Shown here in pieces: positions 1 through 7,152 of a DNA stretch of 25,520 nt (positions are counted from its first letter, which is position 1; the number at the start of each line of letters is the position of its first letter). The stretch covers positions 1 through 25,520 of the forward strand of contig DASTIS010000194.1 in NCBI GenBank assembly GCA_035717365.1, written 5' to 3'. Made by a program: the position numbers and the translations under genes. Under the pieces are notes generated by a model. That model was not told where the DNA came from, searched no databases, and saw only the letters and a program-made list of their open reading frames with translations. This DNA comes from 66-474 sp035717365. Its GTDB lineage: Bacteria > Pseudomonadota > Gammaproteobacteria > Xanthomonadales > Rhodanobacteraceae.

Positions 1-186
1 GATCTTCAGGTCGGAAATGGCCGGGACGACGAGTGCCGCGCCGCGGGCGATCCGGCATATCGCGAAAGCCTCGACACGCACATCCATGGAATCAAGGATT
101 CGTTCCGCCAGCGAGGCGAGCGAGCTGGGTGGGCCCGACACGGCGGGGTCCGGTCGAAACAAACTGTCGAAATCAGAGCTTTTCAT
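1..186 (-). CDS. Partial gene, N-terminal part of a possible AraC-like (cupin) regulator
   Basis: An open frame reads from an ATG at 186 leftward off the window edge without a stop (62 codons). The protein begins MKSSDFDSLF, and a later stretch reads MDVRVEAFAICRIARGAAL. From memory this resembles the start of the N-terminal cupin domain of some AraC-family regulators, in which a 'VRVEPFAVC' type strand opens the sensor domain. That assignment is tentative because the helix-turn-helix part would lie outside the window. No strong ribosome binding site is visible before the ATG. The gene would be divergent from the P460-msrBA cluster, separated by about 380 bp. Confidence 0.45.
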   Translation of the reverse strand, partial: MKSSDFDSLFRPDPAVSGPPSSLASLAERILDSMDVRVEAFAICRIARGAALVVPAISDLKI

Positions 187-570
187 GAGAGCACGATACG
201 CCGTCAGGTTTCGTCAAGTTCGCTTGGTCATCATCGAACCCAGGCATGGCACGATGACGGCGGTCCAACGCGTGAATGACGCCACTGCGATGCCATGTCT
301 CGAGTCCTCGAGCAAGCGGCAAAGCATTTGATGTGCTTCCAGTCTCTCGTGACGACGGCAGTCAGGCAACCGTCTCGATCGCACATGTGTGCGGCATAGT
401 CCAGATGCCGTGCGGCGCCGTCCAAATTTGCGTGCAAGACCCCTGGATCACTGGTAGCGGCCCGTCCAGCCGAGCAGACTGTCGATGTCTTTTCATGGGC
501 ATGAAAGCGCCGGGAAAGGTCGCCGATGCAATCGGCAGTATCGCTCTTGGAAACAGAGGAGGCGAGTGGA
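187..570. other. Intergenic stretch without a supported gene
   Basis: About 380 bp between the leftward partial gene and the P460 gene. Open frames exist on both strands, but none has a plausible start signal or a recognisable protein. The region presumably holds the divergent promoters. I cannot point to convincing -35/-10 pairs. Confidence 0.4.
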
Positions 571-1161
571 ATGAAGATCAATCGTTATGTTTACGTCGCA
601 TTGCTTGCTGTAGCGGCAACTGCGTTGTCGTCGGTGCTGGTATTCGCTGTGTCCGGCCGATCCCTGGCAGCCGGCGCCACCCCGGGGTCGATGCCTCCCG
701 TCGATGCGAAAGGTCATTTGCACGTTCCGTCGAATTACCGTCAGGCCTACGAATATCTGGGATCGTGGGCAATCGCTGCCGACAGCGGTTCGGGATCGAA
801 ACAGATTCATGAAGTCTATGCGTCGCCGGGAACGATTGCGGCTTATCGAAAGACTGGAAAGTTTCCTGACGGCACCACACTCGTCAAGGCAGTTTTCGCA
901 ACACAGACGTCCCCCATGACAACCGGAACGGTCAGCCGCGTCGGCAAGCTCCAGGGCTGGTTTGTAATGGTGAGGGATGACAAAAACGACCATCCCGGCA
1001 ATCCACTATGGGCGCACGGCTGGGGTTGGTCCTGGTTCGATGCGGGCAAGCCCGAAAAAACGACCTCGACGAGCTTCGAGGCGAACTGCCAAGCCTGCCA
1101 TACGCCTGCGCGCAATACCGACTGGGTCTATACCCAGGGTTATGCGCCGCTCAAACGGTAA
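571..1161 (+). CDS. Cytochrome P460 family c-type haem protein, exported
   Basis: 196 residues. The ATG at 571 is preceded by a strong AGAGGAGG ribosome binding site about 8 bases upstream, so the longer reading from 526 is rejected. Residues 1 to about 33 form a signal peptide (positive start, hydrophobic core, AAGA-like cleavage region), placing the protein in the periplasm. Near the C-terminus is a c-type haem site CQACH (C173, C176, H177). It follows a GWGWSWF segment and precedes a TPARNTDWV segment, the layout of the cytochrome P460/cytochrome c'-beta family. Known members oxidise hydroxylamine or bind NO. Whether this one carries the haem-crosslinking lysine cannot be judged without an alignment. 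The gene lies 47 bp before msrB on the same strand, which suggests co-transcription and a role in oxidative or nitrosative stress (inference). Confidence 0.85.
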   Translation: MKINRYVYVALLAVAATALSSVLVFAVSGRSLAAGATPGSMPPVDAKGHLHVPSNYRQAYEYLGSWAIAADSGSGSKQIHEVYASPGTIAAYRKTGKFPDGTTLVKAVFATQTSPMTTGTVSRVGKLQGWFVMVRDDKNDHPGNPLWAHGWGWSWFDAGKPEKTTSTSFEANCQACHTPARNTDWVYTQGYAPLKR

Positions 1162-1208
1162 GCCGAGGGACCGTACCGGGTTGGGCAATGAAACCGAAGG
1201 AGGAAACA

Positions 1209-1658
1209 ATGGCTACTTATTGCAAGAACCCCGAGGCGATCGCCGAGCTGTCGCCCGAGCAATTCCGTGTGACACAGGAAAGCGCAACGGAGCATCCGGG
1301 CACCGGTGCTTATCTCCACAACAAGGAAGCGGGAATCTACGTGGACATCGTGTCAGGCGAACCCTTGTTCGCGTCGTCCGACAAATTCGAGTCCGCTTGC
1401 GGCTGGCCGAGCTTCACCAAGCCGATCGAGCCTGCGCACGTCAATGAATTGCGGGATACCACACACGGCATGACCCGGACCGAAGTGCGCTCGGTGCACG
1501 GTGACAGCCACCTTGGCCACGTCTTCCCCGACGGCCCCCGCGACAAGGGTGGTCTGCGCTACTGCATCAACTCGGCATCGCTCCGCTTCGTGCCCCGCGC
1601 CGACATGGAAGCGCAAGGATATGGTGACTACCTCGATCAAGTGGAGGACATCCAGTGA
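1209..1658 (+). CDS. msrB: Peptide methionine-(R)-sulfoxide reductase MsrB
   Basis: 149 residues, normal length for a single-domain MsrB. The start at 1209 is chosen because AAGGAGG lies just upstream; an ATG at 1188 lies before that site. Conserved family motifs are CGWPSF (C64, the likely resolving cysteine), HLGHVFPDGP, and RYCINSASLRF with the catalytic cysteine C119. The two CxxC pairs that bind zinc in one MsrB subtype are absent, so this is the non-zinc form. No signal peptide, so cytoplasmic. It reduces the R epimer of methionine sulfoxide in proteins using thioredoxin. The stop overlaps the start of msrA, so the two are translationally coupled, giving repair of both epimers from one transcript. 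Confidence 0.96.
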   Translation: MATYCKNPEAIAELSPEQFRVTQESATEHPGTGAYLHNKEAGIYVDIVSGEPLFASSDKFESACGWPSFTKPIEPAHVNELRDTTHGMTRTEVRSVHGDSHLGHVFPDGPRDKGGLRYCINSASLRFVPRADMEAQGYGDYLDQVEDIQ

Positions 1659-2167
1659 CCACCGAACGCGCCGTTCTTGCAGGCGGCTGCTTCTGGGGCA
1701 TGCAGGATCTGATCCGCAAGTTGCCCGGCGTCGTCGCGACCCGGGTCGGCTACACCGGCGGCGACGTGCCACATGCCACCTATCGCAACCATGGCAGCCA
1801 CGCGGAGGCCATCGAGATCATCTTCGATCCTGCGCAGACCAGCTATCGCCGCCTGCTCGAATTCTTTTTCCAGATCCACGATCCGACGACGCTCAATCGT
1901 CAGGGGAACGATCGCGGCGCCAGCTATCGATCGGCCATTTTTTTCACGAGCGAGGCACAAAAAGCGGTGGCCCTGGACACGATCGCCGATGTCGAGGCCT
2001 CGGGCCTGTGGCCCGGCAAGGTCGTGACCGAAGTCCGGCCGGCAGGTGACTTCTGGGAAGCGGAGCCCGAGCACCAGGACTATCTCGAGCGGATCCCACA
2101 CGGCTATACCTGCCACTTCGTGCGGCCGGGTTGGGCGCTGCCTCATCGAGCGGAAACCGGGGCCTAG
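1655..2167 (+). CDS. msrA: Peptide methionine-(S)-sulfoxide reductase MsrA
   Basis: 170 residues. It begins with GTG at 1655, overlapping the msrB stop in the arrangement GTGA, with GTGGAGGAC upstream as ribosome binding site. The N-terminal motif GGCFWG places the catalytic cysteine at residue 12. Other MsrA signatures follow: GYTGGDVPHATYRNHGSHAE and the FFFQIHDPTTLNRQGNDRG region. No signal peptide, so cytoplasmic. It reduces the S epimer of methionine sulfoxide and complements MsrB. A GYTCHF segment near the C-terminus offers a possible resolving cysteine. The gene is convergent with the transposase gene that follows, with an 82-bp gap. Confidence 0.96.
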   Translation: MTTERAVLAGGCFWGMQDLIRKLPGVVATRVGYTGGDVPHATYRNHGSHAEAIEIIFDPAQTSYRRLLEFFFQIHDPTTLNRQGNDRGASYRSAIFFTSEAQKAVALDTIADVEASGLWPGKVVTEVRPAGDFWEAEPEHQDYLERIPHGYTCHFVRPGWALPHRAETGA

Positions 2168-2238
2168 CCGGAAACGTGGCTGCCGTGGCATGACGCCGGC
2201 GTCGCAGCACCGACCGCGTGCGCAGTCGGCAGAGGCGC

Positions 2239-2264
2239 AAAAACAGGGGTCAGAGTCGAGTTTT
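2239..2264 (+). repeat. Family A repeat, left arm of RAYT element
   Basis: Contains CAGGGGTCAGAGTCGAG between A-rich and T-rich ends. On the minus strand it supplies the transposase TGA stop codon (2250-2252). It is the inverted partner of 3060-3085. Confidence 0.85.
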
Positions 2265-2972
2265 GAGGAGGTCGGCGGTGTCGATGACGGCCTTTTTCGG
2301 CCGGCCGATCTTCTTTGGCCCGACCTTCCGCCCCAACTGCCGTTCGATCGCCCGGCGGAAACACTCAGAGCCGTAGACATGTTGGTGCTGGACGTACCGG
2401 CGGATGGTGTCGGTTTCGGTGGGTTCGACCGCCTGCATGATCAGCTCGCGATAGTTTTGTTGCCGCTCTGACGGGGTGCGGCCCAGGCGCGTCAGTGCCG
2501 GATGTGCGGTAATCAAGGGATCAGCCACGCCGAGCGCATGACAGCGATAACTGGACCAGGCGTAGTCGGCCGGATCGGCGGCCATCTTCGCGCGAACCGG
2601 ATTCAGTTCAATGTAGCGGTGGCACTGCAACAGGTAGCGATCATCGCCAACGAGACATGCCTTGTAGCGTCCCTCCCATAGGGTCCCGGTTCGGCCATAA
2701 CGATCATTGACGTAGCGAACGTAGCGCCGCCCCAAGGCTTGCATGGTGCGCCCTACGCGACCTGCGGTGCCGGGCGTCATCAGCAGATGCACGTGGTTCG
2801 TCATCAAGACGTAGGCGTGTACGACGCAACCCTCGCGCCGCGCGATTTCGCGCAGGTCTTGCAGGTAGCGGGTGTGATCGATCTCTGCGAAGAAGCACGG
2901 GCGGCGATCGTTGCCACGCTGGATCACGTGTTGCGCGATGCCGGGGAGGTCGAGCCGGTTTGAACGGGGCAT
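2250..2972 (-). CDS. REP-associated tyrosine transposase (RAYT, Y1/IS200-like HUH family)
   Basis: 240 residues. The ATG at 2972 has AAGGAT about 7 bases upstream. The Y1 transposase domain spans roughly residues 8-135. The metal-binding HUH motif is NHVHLL (H60, H62), and the likely nucleophile is Y120 in the RYIELNPVRA motif. The N-terminus 'RLDLPGIAQHVIQRGND' and the 'GRTGTLWEGRYKA' segment are typical of RAYTs. The basic tail with GPKKIGRPKK is shared with a remnant at about 5062-5165. These single-copy domesticated relatives of IS200/IS605 process REP-type palindromes and are thought to disperse them. The TGA stop lies inside the GGGTCAGAG repeat core. The gene appears intact, and its cognate repeats are scattered through the window. 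Confidence 0.93.
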   Translation of the reverse strand: MPRSNRLDLPGIAQHVIQRGNDRRPCFFAEIDHTRYLQDLREIARREGCVVHAYVLMTNHVHLLMTPGTAGRVGRTMQALGRRYVRYVNDRYGRTGTLWEGRYKACLVGDDRYLLQCHRYIELNPVRAKMAADPADYAWSSYRCHALGVADPLITAHPALTRLGRTPSERQQNYRELIMQAVEPTETDTIRRYVQHQHVYGSECFRRAIERQLGRKVGPKKIGRPKKAVIDTADLLKTRL

Positions 2973-3059
2973 GGCCGCGATCCTTGCAAGATGGATTGCG
3001 GCATTCTGGCTGTCGCCAGCACGCCAGTCTGTCGGCCGTCGCCGGAAGCGTCCGTCGGG

Positions 3060-3085
3060 AAAAGTCGACTCTGACCCCGGTTTTT
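3060..3085 (-). repeat. Family A repeat, right arm of RAYT element
   Basis: Contains GTCGACTCTGACCCCGG followed by a T-run. On the minus strand the TAA stop of the TPR gene (3084-3086) runs straight into the AAAACCGGGG start of the repeat. Confidence 0.85.
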
Positions 3086-4925
3086 ACAACGCGCGGATCT
3101 GGTCCATGCCGAGGGTTTCGATTTCGCTCGGCGGCGGCAGGCCGACCTTTTTGCAGAAGGCGATGAAGCGTGGATCACCGCGCAGGCTCAGGATGTATGG
3201 GTCGGTGGGCAGGAACAGGAGGTCCCCGATCGAAGCGCGCTTCAGCCATTCCACGGCGTGGCCGGCGTCGCCGCGCAGCGCGTAGATCTGCGCGATCCGG
3301 TAGGGATCGGCGTTTGCTTCGGCCTTGCTTGCGAGGACGTTTGCCAGCGCAGCGTCCGCCGCCGCACGATCCGACCCGATCTGGGCCGCCAACGCCGCGT
3401 ACAGATCGGGATATTTCGTGGGTATTTGCACGGCGAATTTCATGGCCGCATCGGCTTCGCCTCGCATCAAGGCGGCGGTCATCTGAAAAAAAACCATCGC
3501 AAAGTGCCAATCCGGATTCGTCTGCGGCAGGCTTTCGGCAGTCCGGAGATACTTCTCGGCTTCGTCCAGCCGGCCAGTTGCCATGAGCAACCTTGCGTAC
3601 TGTTGATAATTGATGATGTAGAGCGGTTCGGTCGAAAGCAGGCGTTTCCGCAATTGGATCGCTTCACCCAGTTTTCCGACCTGGGCAAACACATAGCCGC
3701 AGCCATTGAGGACGGTGCCGTCCTCCGGCGCCAGCTGCACGGCACGTCGGCACCCGGCCAGGGCGCCCCGGTGATCGAAACCGTAGACGTGCAGGTAGGC
3801 GCGGGCGGCGTGGGCCGCTCCCATTCCGGGCGCCAGTTGCAGCGCCTTGTCTGCTGCGAGGCGCGCCTTGCGCATCTGTTCGCGGGCCACCGCGGGGGGC
3901 TGATTGTAGAACGTGCCAGCGGTACTCAGCGATCCCGACAGTTGCGCCCATGCCAGCGCATAGCCCGGGTCGAGTTGCACGGCAGTGGCCATGTACTCGG
4001 CTGCGTCCAGGAACTTCTCTTCGTGCCAATACTTCAAGCCGTGCAGGTAGGCATTGTAGGCATCGATGCTGCCGCTTGGCGGCCGATCACTCTGCTTCGC
4101 CGCCCCGTTGGGTGACAGCAGCTTCACCCGCAAGGCGCCGGCGACTGCTTGCGTGATCTCGTCCTGCAGCGCGAACAGGTCCTTGTACGGTCGGTCGTAG
4201 TGCTCGGCCCACAGCGTGCTGCCGTCGGCGGCCCGGGTCAGCGACACGCTGATGCGCACGATGTCCGCGGCGCGCTGCACACTGCCGTTGAGCAGGTAGG
4301 CGACGCCGAGCTTGCGGCCGATGGTCGCGCTGTTGTCCTTGCTGTCGCGGAACTGGAAAGCGGAGATGCGACCGATCACCTTCAACCCGCCGAAGCGGGA
4401 CAGCGAGTCGATCAGGTTTTCGGAAAGGCCGTCGGAGAAGAACTGCTGGCCCGGGTCGTTGCTGGCATTGACCAGCGGCAGCACTGCTATGGACCTCTCC
4501 GAAGCCGCAGGTGCGGGATCTTGATCGGAGGCCGCGCCCCCGCGATGCCACATGAAAGTGTTCGTCAGCAGCAGCACCACTGCGACCGCCAGCACCGCGA
4601 TGATCGCGCGGTCCAGCCTTCGGCCCGTCAACTGCCTGATCGAATCCCCCGGCGCGACGTCGCTCTCGCGCTTCAATCCATCAGGCGTCAGTTCATAGAA
4701 CCAGGCGAGCGCGATCCAGAAGGGGAAGCCGACTGCCGACCCGGCGAGGAACCAGCGTGCGACCCATGCCGGCGTGTCGAATACCGGACCGAGCTGGGTG
4801 ACGACCTGCGCCAGCAACCACACCGTGCCGACGTACAAAGCTGCCGCGCGCAGCACATTGCGGCGCTTCAACTCCGACAGCAGGGACGGACGGATCACCA
4901 CGCGATGCGCCCCTCTTGCCGGCAC
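3084..4925 (-). CDS. Integral membrane protein with FlgO/TolB-like domain and TPR repeats
   Basis: 613 residues. The GTG at 4925 is taken as start because GGAGG lies 8 bases upstream; GTG codons at 4901 and 4898, preceded by AGAGGGG, are alternatives. Three hydrophobic segments lie near residues 26-45, 57-77 and 106-126, so the C-terminal part is probably periplasmic (topology inferred). Residues about 145-265 form a TolB/FlgO-like domain (SIAVLPLVN, FSDGLSENLIDSLSR, YLLNGSVQR, LWAEHYDR), the module also found in CadC-like regulators and some adenylate cyclases. Residues about 290-520 hold TPR-type helical repeats. No DNA-binding or cyclase domain is present. The family is common in Xanthomonadales, and its function is not established. 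It is transcribed toward the RAYT gene and divergently from the PAS-GGDEF gene. Confidence 0.85.
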   Translation of the reverse strand: MPARGAHRVVIRPSLLSELKRRNVLRAAALYVGTVWLLAQVVTQLGPVFDTPAWVARWFLAGSAVGFPFWIALAWFYELTPDGLKRESDVAPGDSIRQLTGRRLDRAIIAVLAVAVVLLLTNTFMWHRGGAASDQDPAPAASERSIAVLPLVNASNDPGQQFFSDGLSENLIDSLSRFGGLKVIGRISAFQFRDSKDNSATIGRKLGVAYLLNGSVQRAADIVRISVSLTRAADGSTLWAEHYDRPYKDLFALQDEITQAVAGALRVKLLSPNGAAKQSDRPPSGSIDAYNAYLHGLKYWHEEKFLDAAEYMATAVQLDPGYALAWAQLSGSLSTAGTFYNQPPAVAREQMRKARLAADKALQLAPGMGAAHAARAYLHVYGFDHRGALAGCRRAVQLAPEDGTVLNGCGYVFAQVGKLGEAIQLRKRLLSTEPLYIINYQQYARLLMATGRLDEAEKYLRTAESLPQTNPDWHFAMVFFQMTAALMRGEADAAMKFAVQIPTKYPDLYAALAAQIGSDRAAADAALANVLASKAEANADPYRIAQIYALRGDAGHAVEWLKRASIGDLLFLPTDPYILSLRGDPRFIAFCKKVGLPPPSEIETLGMDQIRAL

Positions 4926-4982
4926 CGAACCGGCCTCCGGTCACGGAGTTTCCGCGCTCGCCTGCCCGGTTGCAAGTGGGAA

Positions 4983-5004
4983 GCAGGGGTCGGAGTCGAC
5001 TTTC
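4983..5004 (+). repeat. Family A repeat copy
   Basis: Reads GCAGGGGTCGGAGTCGACTT, a one-base variant of the RAYT arm in the same orientation as 2239. Confidence 0.75.
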
Positions 5005-5020
5005 AAGCCGGTCGTCGGCG

Positions 5021-5039
5021 AAAAGAGACGGAGGTAATC
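5021..5039 (+). repeat. Family B repeat copy
   Basis: AAAAGAGACGGAGGTAATC, a close variant of the AAAAGGGGACGGAGGCAAT family. It lies between two family A copies. Confidence 0.65.
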
Positions 5040-5043
5040 GAGC

Positions 5044-5070
5044 AAAAACCGGGGTCAGAGTGCACTTTCC
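5044..5070 (+). repeat. Family A repeat, left arm of deleted element
   Basis: Core CCGGGGTCAGAGTGCACTTT. It has GTGCAC where the intact RAYT arms have GTCGAC or GTCGAG. Confidence 0.85.
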
Positions 5071-5198
5071 GCCTTGGCCTCGTGGTTCTGGGGCCGACCG
5101 ATCTTTCCTGGTCCGGCGCGTCGACCGAGTTGGGCTTCGATATCCCGGCGTGGCGCGCGTCGCCCCCGACCTGCAGGCCCTCACTGCCGGTTGCTGTC

Positions 5199-5224
5199 GG
5201 AAAGTGCACTCTGACCCCGGTTTT
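5199..5224 (-). repeat. Family A repeat, right arm of deleted element
   Basis: Inverted partner of 5044-5070 with the core AGTGCACTCTGACCCCGG. About 70 bp before it, together with the arm, recurs at 6271-6348. Confidence 0.85.
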
Positions 5225-5287
5225 GCCGGCTTTGGGGTGTTGGCATCATTTCTGCAGGCCTTTGAAGAACCACGCTGAACCGAAACG

Positions 5288-6187
5288 ATGCCTACAACAC
5301 TGCCGCCGCTCGCCGAGGTGCTCGACCTCATGCCCGATGCGGTGTGCGTCGTCGACTCGGAGGGGCGGCTGCTGTTCGTCAACGCGAGCTTCCAGCGCAT
5401 CTTCGGCTATGCGCCCGAAGAGGTGGTGGGCAGGCAGATCTTCAGCCTGATCCACCCGGATGACCTCGAGATGACGACCGACCAGGCCGAACGGGTGATG
5501 GCGGGGGAGCTGCAGCGCCACTTCCGCAACCGCTATGTCCACAAGGATGGACATATCGTGGATATCCAATGGTCGGCGCGCTGGTTGCCGGAGCATCGCG
5601 TGCGGATCGGGGTCGGCCACGAAGTGACCGAGCTGCGGCGCGCCGAACTCGAACTCGAGCACCGCGCCAACCACGATTCGCTGACCGGCCTTGTCAACCG
5701 GCACCGCCTGCGGGCCGAACTGCAAGCCGCGATCGATCGTGCGGCCGATGAGGGCGGCGGGCTGGCGCTTTTGTACATCGACCTCGACGGCTTCAAGCGC
5801 GTCAATGACCGCGGTGGCCATGCCGTCGGCGACCGCTTGTTGCGCGAGCTTGCCGGCCGCATGCAGCGGGGCGTCCGGCAAAACGACCTGGTCGCGCGCG
5901 TCGGCGGCGACGAGTTCGTGGTGCTGCTGCCCGACTGCCGCGACGCGCAGGCTGCGCAGGAAGTTGCCGACAGCCTGCGGGCGCGCCTTACGGCACCGTA
6001 CCGGCTGCCGGAAGGACTGTTTCAACTGGACGCGAGTATCGGCATGGCCACGTTTCCCGCCGACGGGCCCGATGCGGAAGCTTTGCTGAGGCACGCCGAC
6101 GGGGTGATGTACGCCGCCAAGCGTGGCGATCACACGCGTGTCGACGGTGTCGTCGAGGAACTGAAGGCAGGCGCCGGCGCGGCGTGA
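5288..6187 (+). CDS. PAS-GGDEF diguanylate cyclase
   Basis: 299 residues, no membrane segment, so cytoplasmic. A PAS domain occupies about residues 8-115 (AVCVVDSEGRLLFVNASFQRIFGY, IHPDD, RYVHKDG), followed by a short linker. The GGDEF domain runs from about 125 to 285. The active-site motif GGDEF is intact at residues 206-210. An RQND product-inhibition I-site (R197-D200) lies five residues before it, so the protein should make cyclic di-GMP from two GTP under feedback control. The PAS ligand is unknown. No EAL domain. The ribosome binding site before the ATG at 5288 is weak, but the PAS domain starts right after it, so the start is reasonable. Its upstream region is a repeat cluster, and a partial repeat element lies just downstream. 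Confidence 0.93.
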   Translation: MPTTLPPLAEVLDLMPDAVCVVDSEGRLLFVNASFQRIFGYAPEEVVGRQIFSLIHPDDLEMTTDQAERVMAGELQRHFRNRYVHKDGHIVDIQWSARWLPEHRVRIGVGHEVTELRRAELELEHRANHDSLTGLVNRHRLRAELQAAIDRAADEGGGLALLYIDLDGFKRVNDRGGHAVGDRLLRELAGRMQRGVRQNDLVARVGGDEFVVLLPDCRDAQAAQEVADSLRARLTAPYRLPEGLFQLDASIGMATFPADGPDAEALLRHADGVMYAAKRGDHTRVDGVVEELKAGAGAA

Positions 6188-6270
6188 TCGAGGAAGTGTT
6201 GCCGCCGAACTGATGGACGAATTTGCGGTGCGCGGATCGGCTACGGATATCGTGTGTCGGAATAACCCGA

Positions 6271-6348
6271 TGTGGCGCGCGTCGCCGCCGAAGACTGCAA
6301 GTGCTTGTCGGGGGTTGCTACCGGAAAGTGCACTCTGACCCCGGTTTT
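6271..6348 (-). mobile_element. RAYT element fragment with one family A arm
   Basis: The stretch GTGGCGCGCGTCGCC near 6281 and the arm GGAAAGTGCACTCTGACCCC at 6323-6342 reproduce the right half of the deleted element at 5140-5224 with scattered changes. The opposite arm is not visible, so this is a half-element. It lies just past the 3' end of the reductase gene (6365, minus strand) and past the 3' end of the GGDEF gene. Confidence 0.65.
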
Positions 6349-6364
6349 GCTCAGCCCGCTTCGG

Positions 6365-6979
6365 TCATTCAAGCGATCCCGTTCGCACGTCACCCTCGCG
6401 GACGTAGCGGTTGACCAGTACGCCGGTGGCTGTGGCCCTGGTCTCTTCGAGCCGGAATGCCGATGCCTGCGCGCGGTCGTCGAACAGGCGTTTGCCGCGG
6501 CCGAGCAGGAGCGGATAGACCAGCAGGCAAAGTTCGTCGACGAGGTTGGTGGCCAGCAGCTGGTGCACCAGATCGCTGCTGCCCTGGGTGACGAGGGCGG
6601 GACCGTCGTTGTGCTTGAGTTGGCGCACCGCGGCGGCGATATCCGGACCCAGCGCGCGGCTGTTCTGCCATTCGAGCGTGTCGGGATGGTGGGTGGCGAC
6701 GTGCTTGGCGGTGCCGTTGAACATGTCGGCAATTCCGCGGTGTGGCGCGTCCTCAAGCACGTGCGGCCAGTACGCGGCGAAGATATCGTAGGTGCGGCGT
6801 CCGAGCAGCAACTCGAACGGTCGGGAGAACACGCCGCCCATCACGTCTTCGGACGCGTCGGCGTAAGGCCAGACCCAGCCGCCGTGGGCGAAGCCGCCGC
6901 TGGTGTCTTCCTCCGGACCGCCGGGCGCCTGGATGACGCCATCGAGGCTGATGAAAGCTGGAATGATGAGCTTTCGCAT
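6365..6979 (-). CDS. Dihydrofolate reductase-like / RibD C-terminal domain protein
   Basis: 204 residues from the ATG at 6979, which has AAGAGAA a few bases upstream; the longer reading to 7018 adds 13 residues without a better signal. It starts MRKLIIPAFISLDGVIQAPG, the first strand and loop of the RibD_C/DHFR fold. LLGRRTYDIFAAYWP follows. GSSDLVHQLL and DELCLLVYPLLLGRGKRLF form the C-terminal half that binds NADPH in the family. Such stand-alone proteins are annotated as dihydrofolate reductase family, but substrates are generally unknown. It is likely an NADPH-dependent cytoplasmic reductase rather than a true folate enzyme. It diverges from the sulfatase gene across a 173-bp gap containing an inverted family B repeat. 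Confidence 0.88.
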   Translation of the reverse strand: MRKLIIPAFISLDGVIQAPGGPEEDTSGGFAHGGWVWPYADASEDVMGGVFSRPFELLLGRRTYDIFAAYWPHVLEDAPHRGIADMFNGTAKHVATHHPDTLEWQNSRALGPDIAAAVRQLKHNDGPALVTQGSSDLVHQLLATNLVDELCLLVYPLLLGRGKRLFDDRAQASAFRLEETRATATGVLVNRYVREGDVRTGSLE

Positions 6980-7050
6980 TTCGGTTCTCTTGTACGGGTC
7001 GATGTGTCCGCCTGACATTGCGACGATCGGTGGATCGCAAGATCGACAAA

Positions 7051-7098
7051 GATGGGGCGGAGGGAATTATTGCGTGCGTAATTACCTCCATCCCCTTT
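7051..7098. repeat. Inverted pair of family B repeats in a divergent promoter region
   Basis: GGGGCGGAGGGAATTA and TAATTACCTCCATCCCC face each other across about 9 bases and can form a hairpin. The pair lies between the divergent starts of the reductase (6979) and the sulfatase (7153), so it is in the 5' region of both genes. Confidence 0.7.
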
Positions 7099-7152
7099 AC
7101 GATGTCAGGTCATGCAGACTGCCGCAGCTTTCCCACATTGGAGCATTGACGC

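Larger units (their letters stand above)
2239..3085 (-). mobile_element. RAYT element: IS200-like transposase gene bounded by inverted family A repeats
   Basis: The transposase gene is bounded by near-identical sequences in inverted orientation: AAAAACAGGGGTCAGAGTCG at 2239-2258 and its counterpart GTCGACTCTGACCCCGG at 3064-3080, each followed or preceded by A/T-rich tails (arms 2239-2264 and 3060-3085). The left arm overlaps the transposase stop codon. The right arm touches the stop codon of the neighbouring TPR gene. The same sequence recurs at 4983, 5044, 5199, 6323 and 24593, so it behaves as the cognate REP-like repeat. No target duplication is apparent, as expected for HUH enzymes. Confidence 0.8.
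5044..5224 (-). mobile_element. Internally deleted RAYT element (MITE-like remnant)
   Basis: Inverted family A arms at 5044-5070 and 5199-5224 enclose about 130 bp. Reading the minus strand from about 5165 to 5062 in one frame gives RRDIEAQLGRRAGPGKIGRP followed by QNHEAKAESAL and a stop. This matches, position by position, the tail of the intact transposase at 2250 (RRAIERQLGRKVGPKKIGRP). The stop again falls inside the GTCAGAG core. So this is a second, diverged RAYT element that has lost its catalytic domain but kept both ends and the last 30-odd codons. Confidence 0.75.
4926..5287. other. Repeat-rich divergent intergenic region
   Basis: 362 bp between the TPR gene (-) and the PAS-GGDEF gene (+). 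It contains three family A copies (4983, 5044, 5199), one family B copy (5021) and the C-terminal remnant of a second RAYT gene. No complete gene is supported. Any promoter of the flanking genes would have to lie within or between these repeats. Confidence 0.7.

Noticed and set aside
187..215. TTGACG and TATCGT on the minus strand as promoter of the partial gene
   Set aside because: The spacer is only 13 bases, too short for a standard sigma-70 promoter.
4983..6348. Regularly recurring short repeats considered as a CRISPR array
   Set aside because: Copies are unevenly spaced, occur in both orientations, lie next to RAYT sequences and have no cas genes near. They are REP-like repeats.
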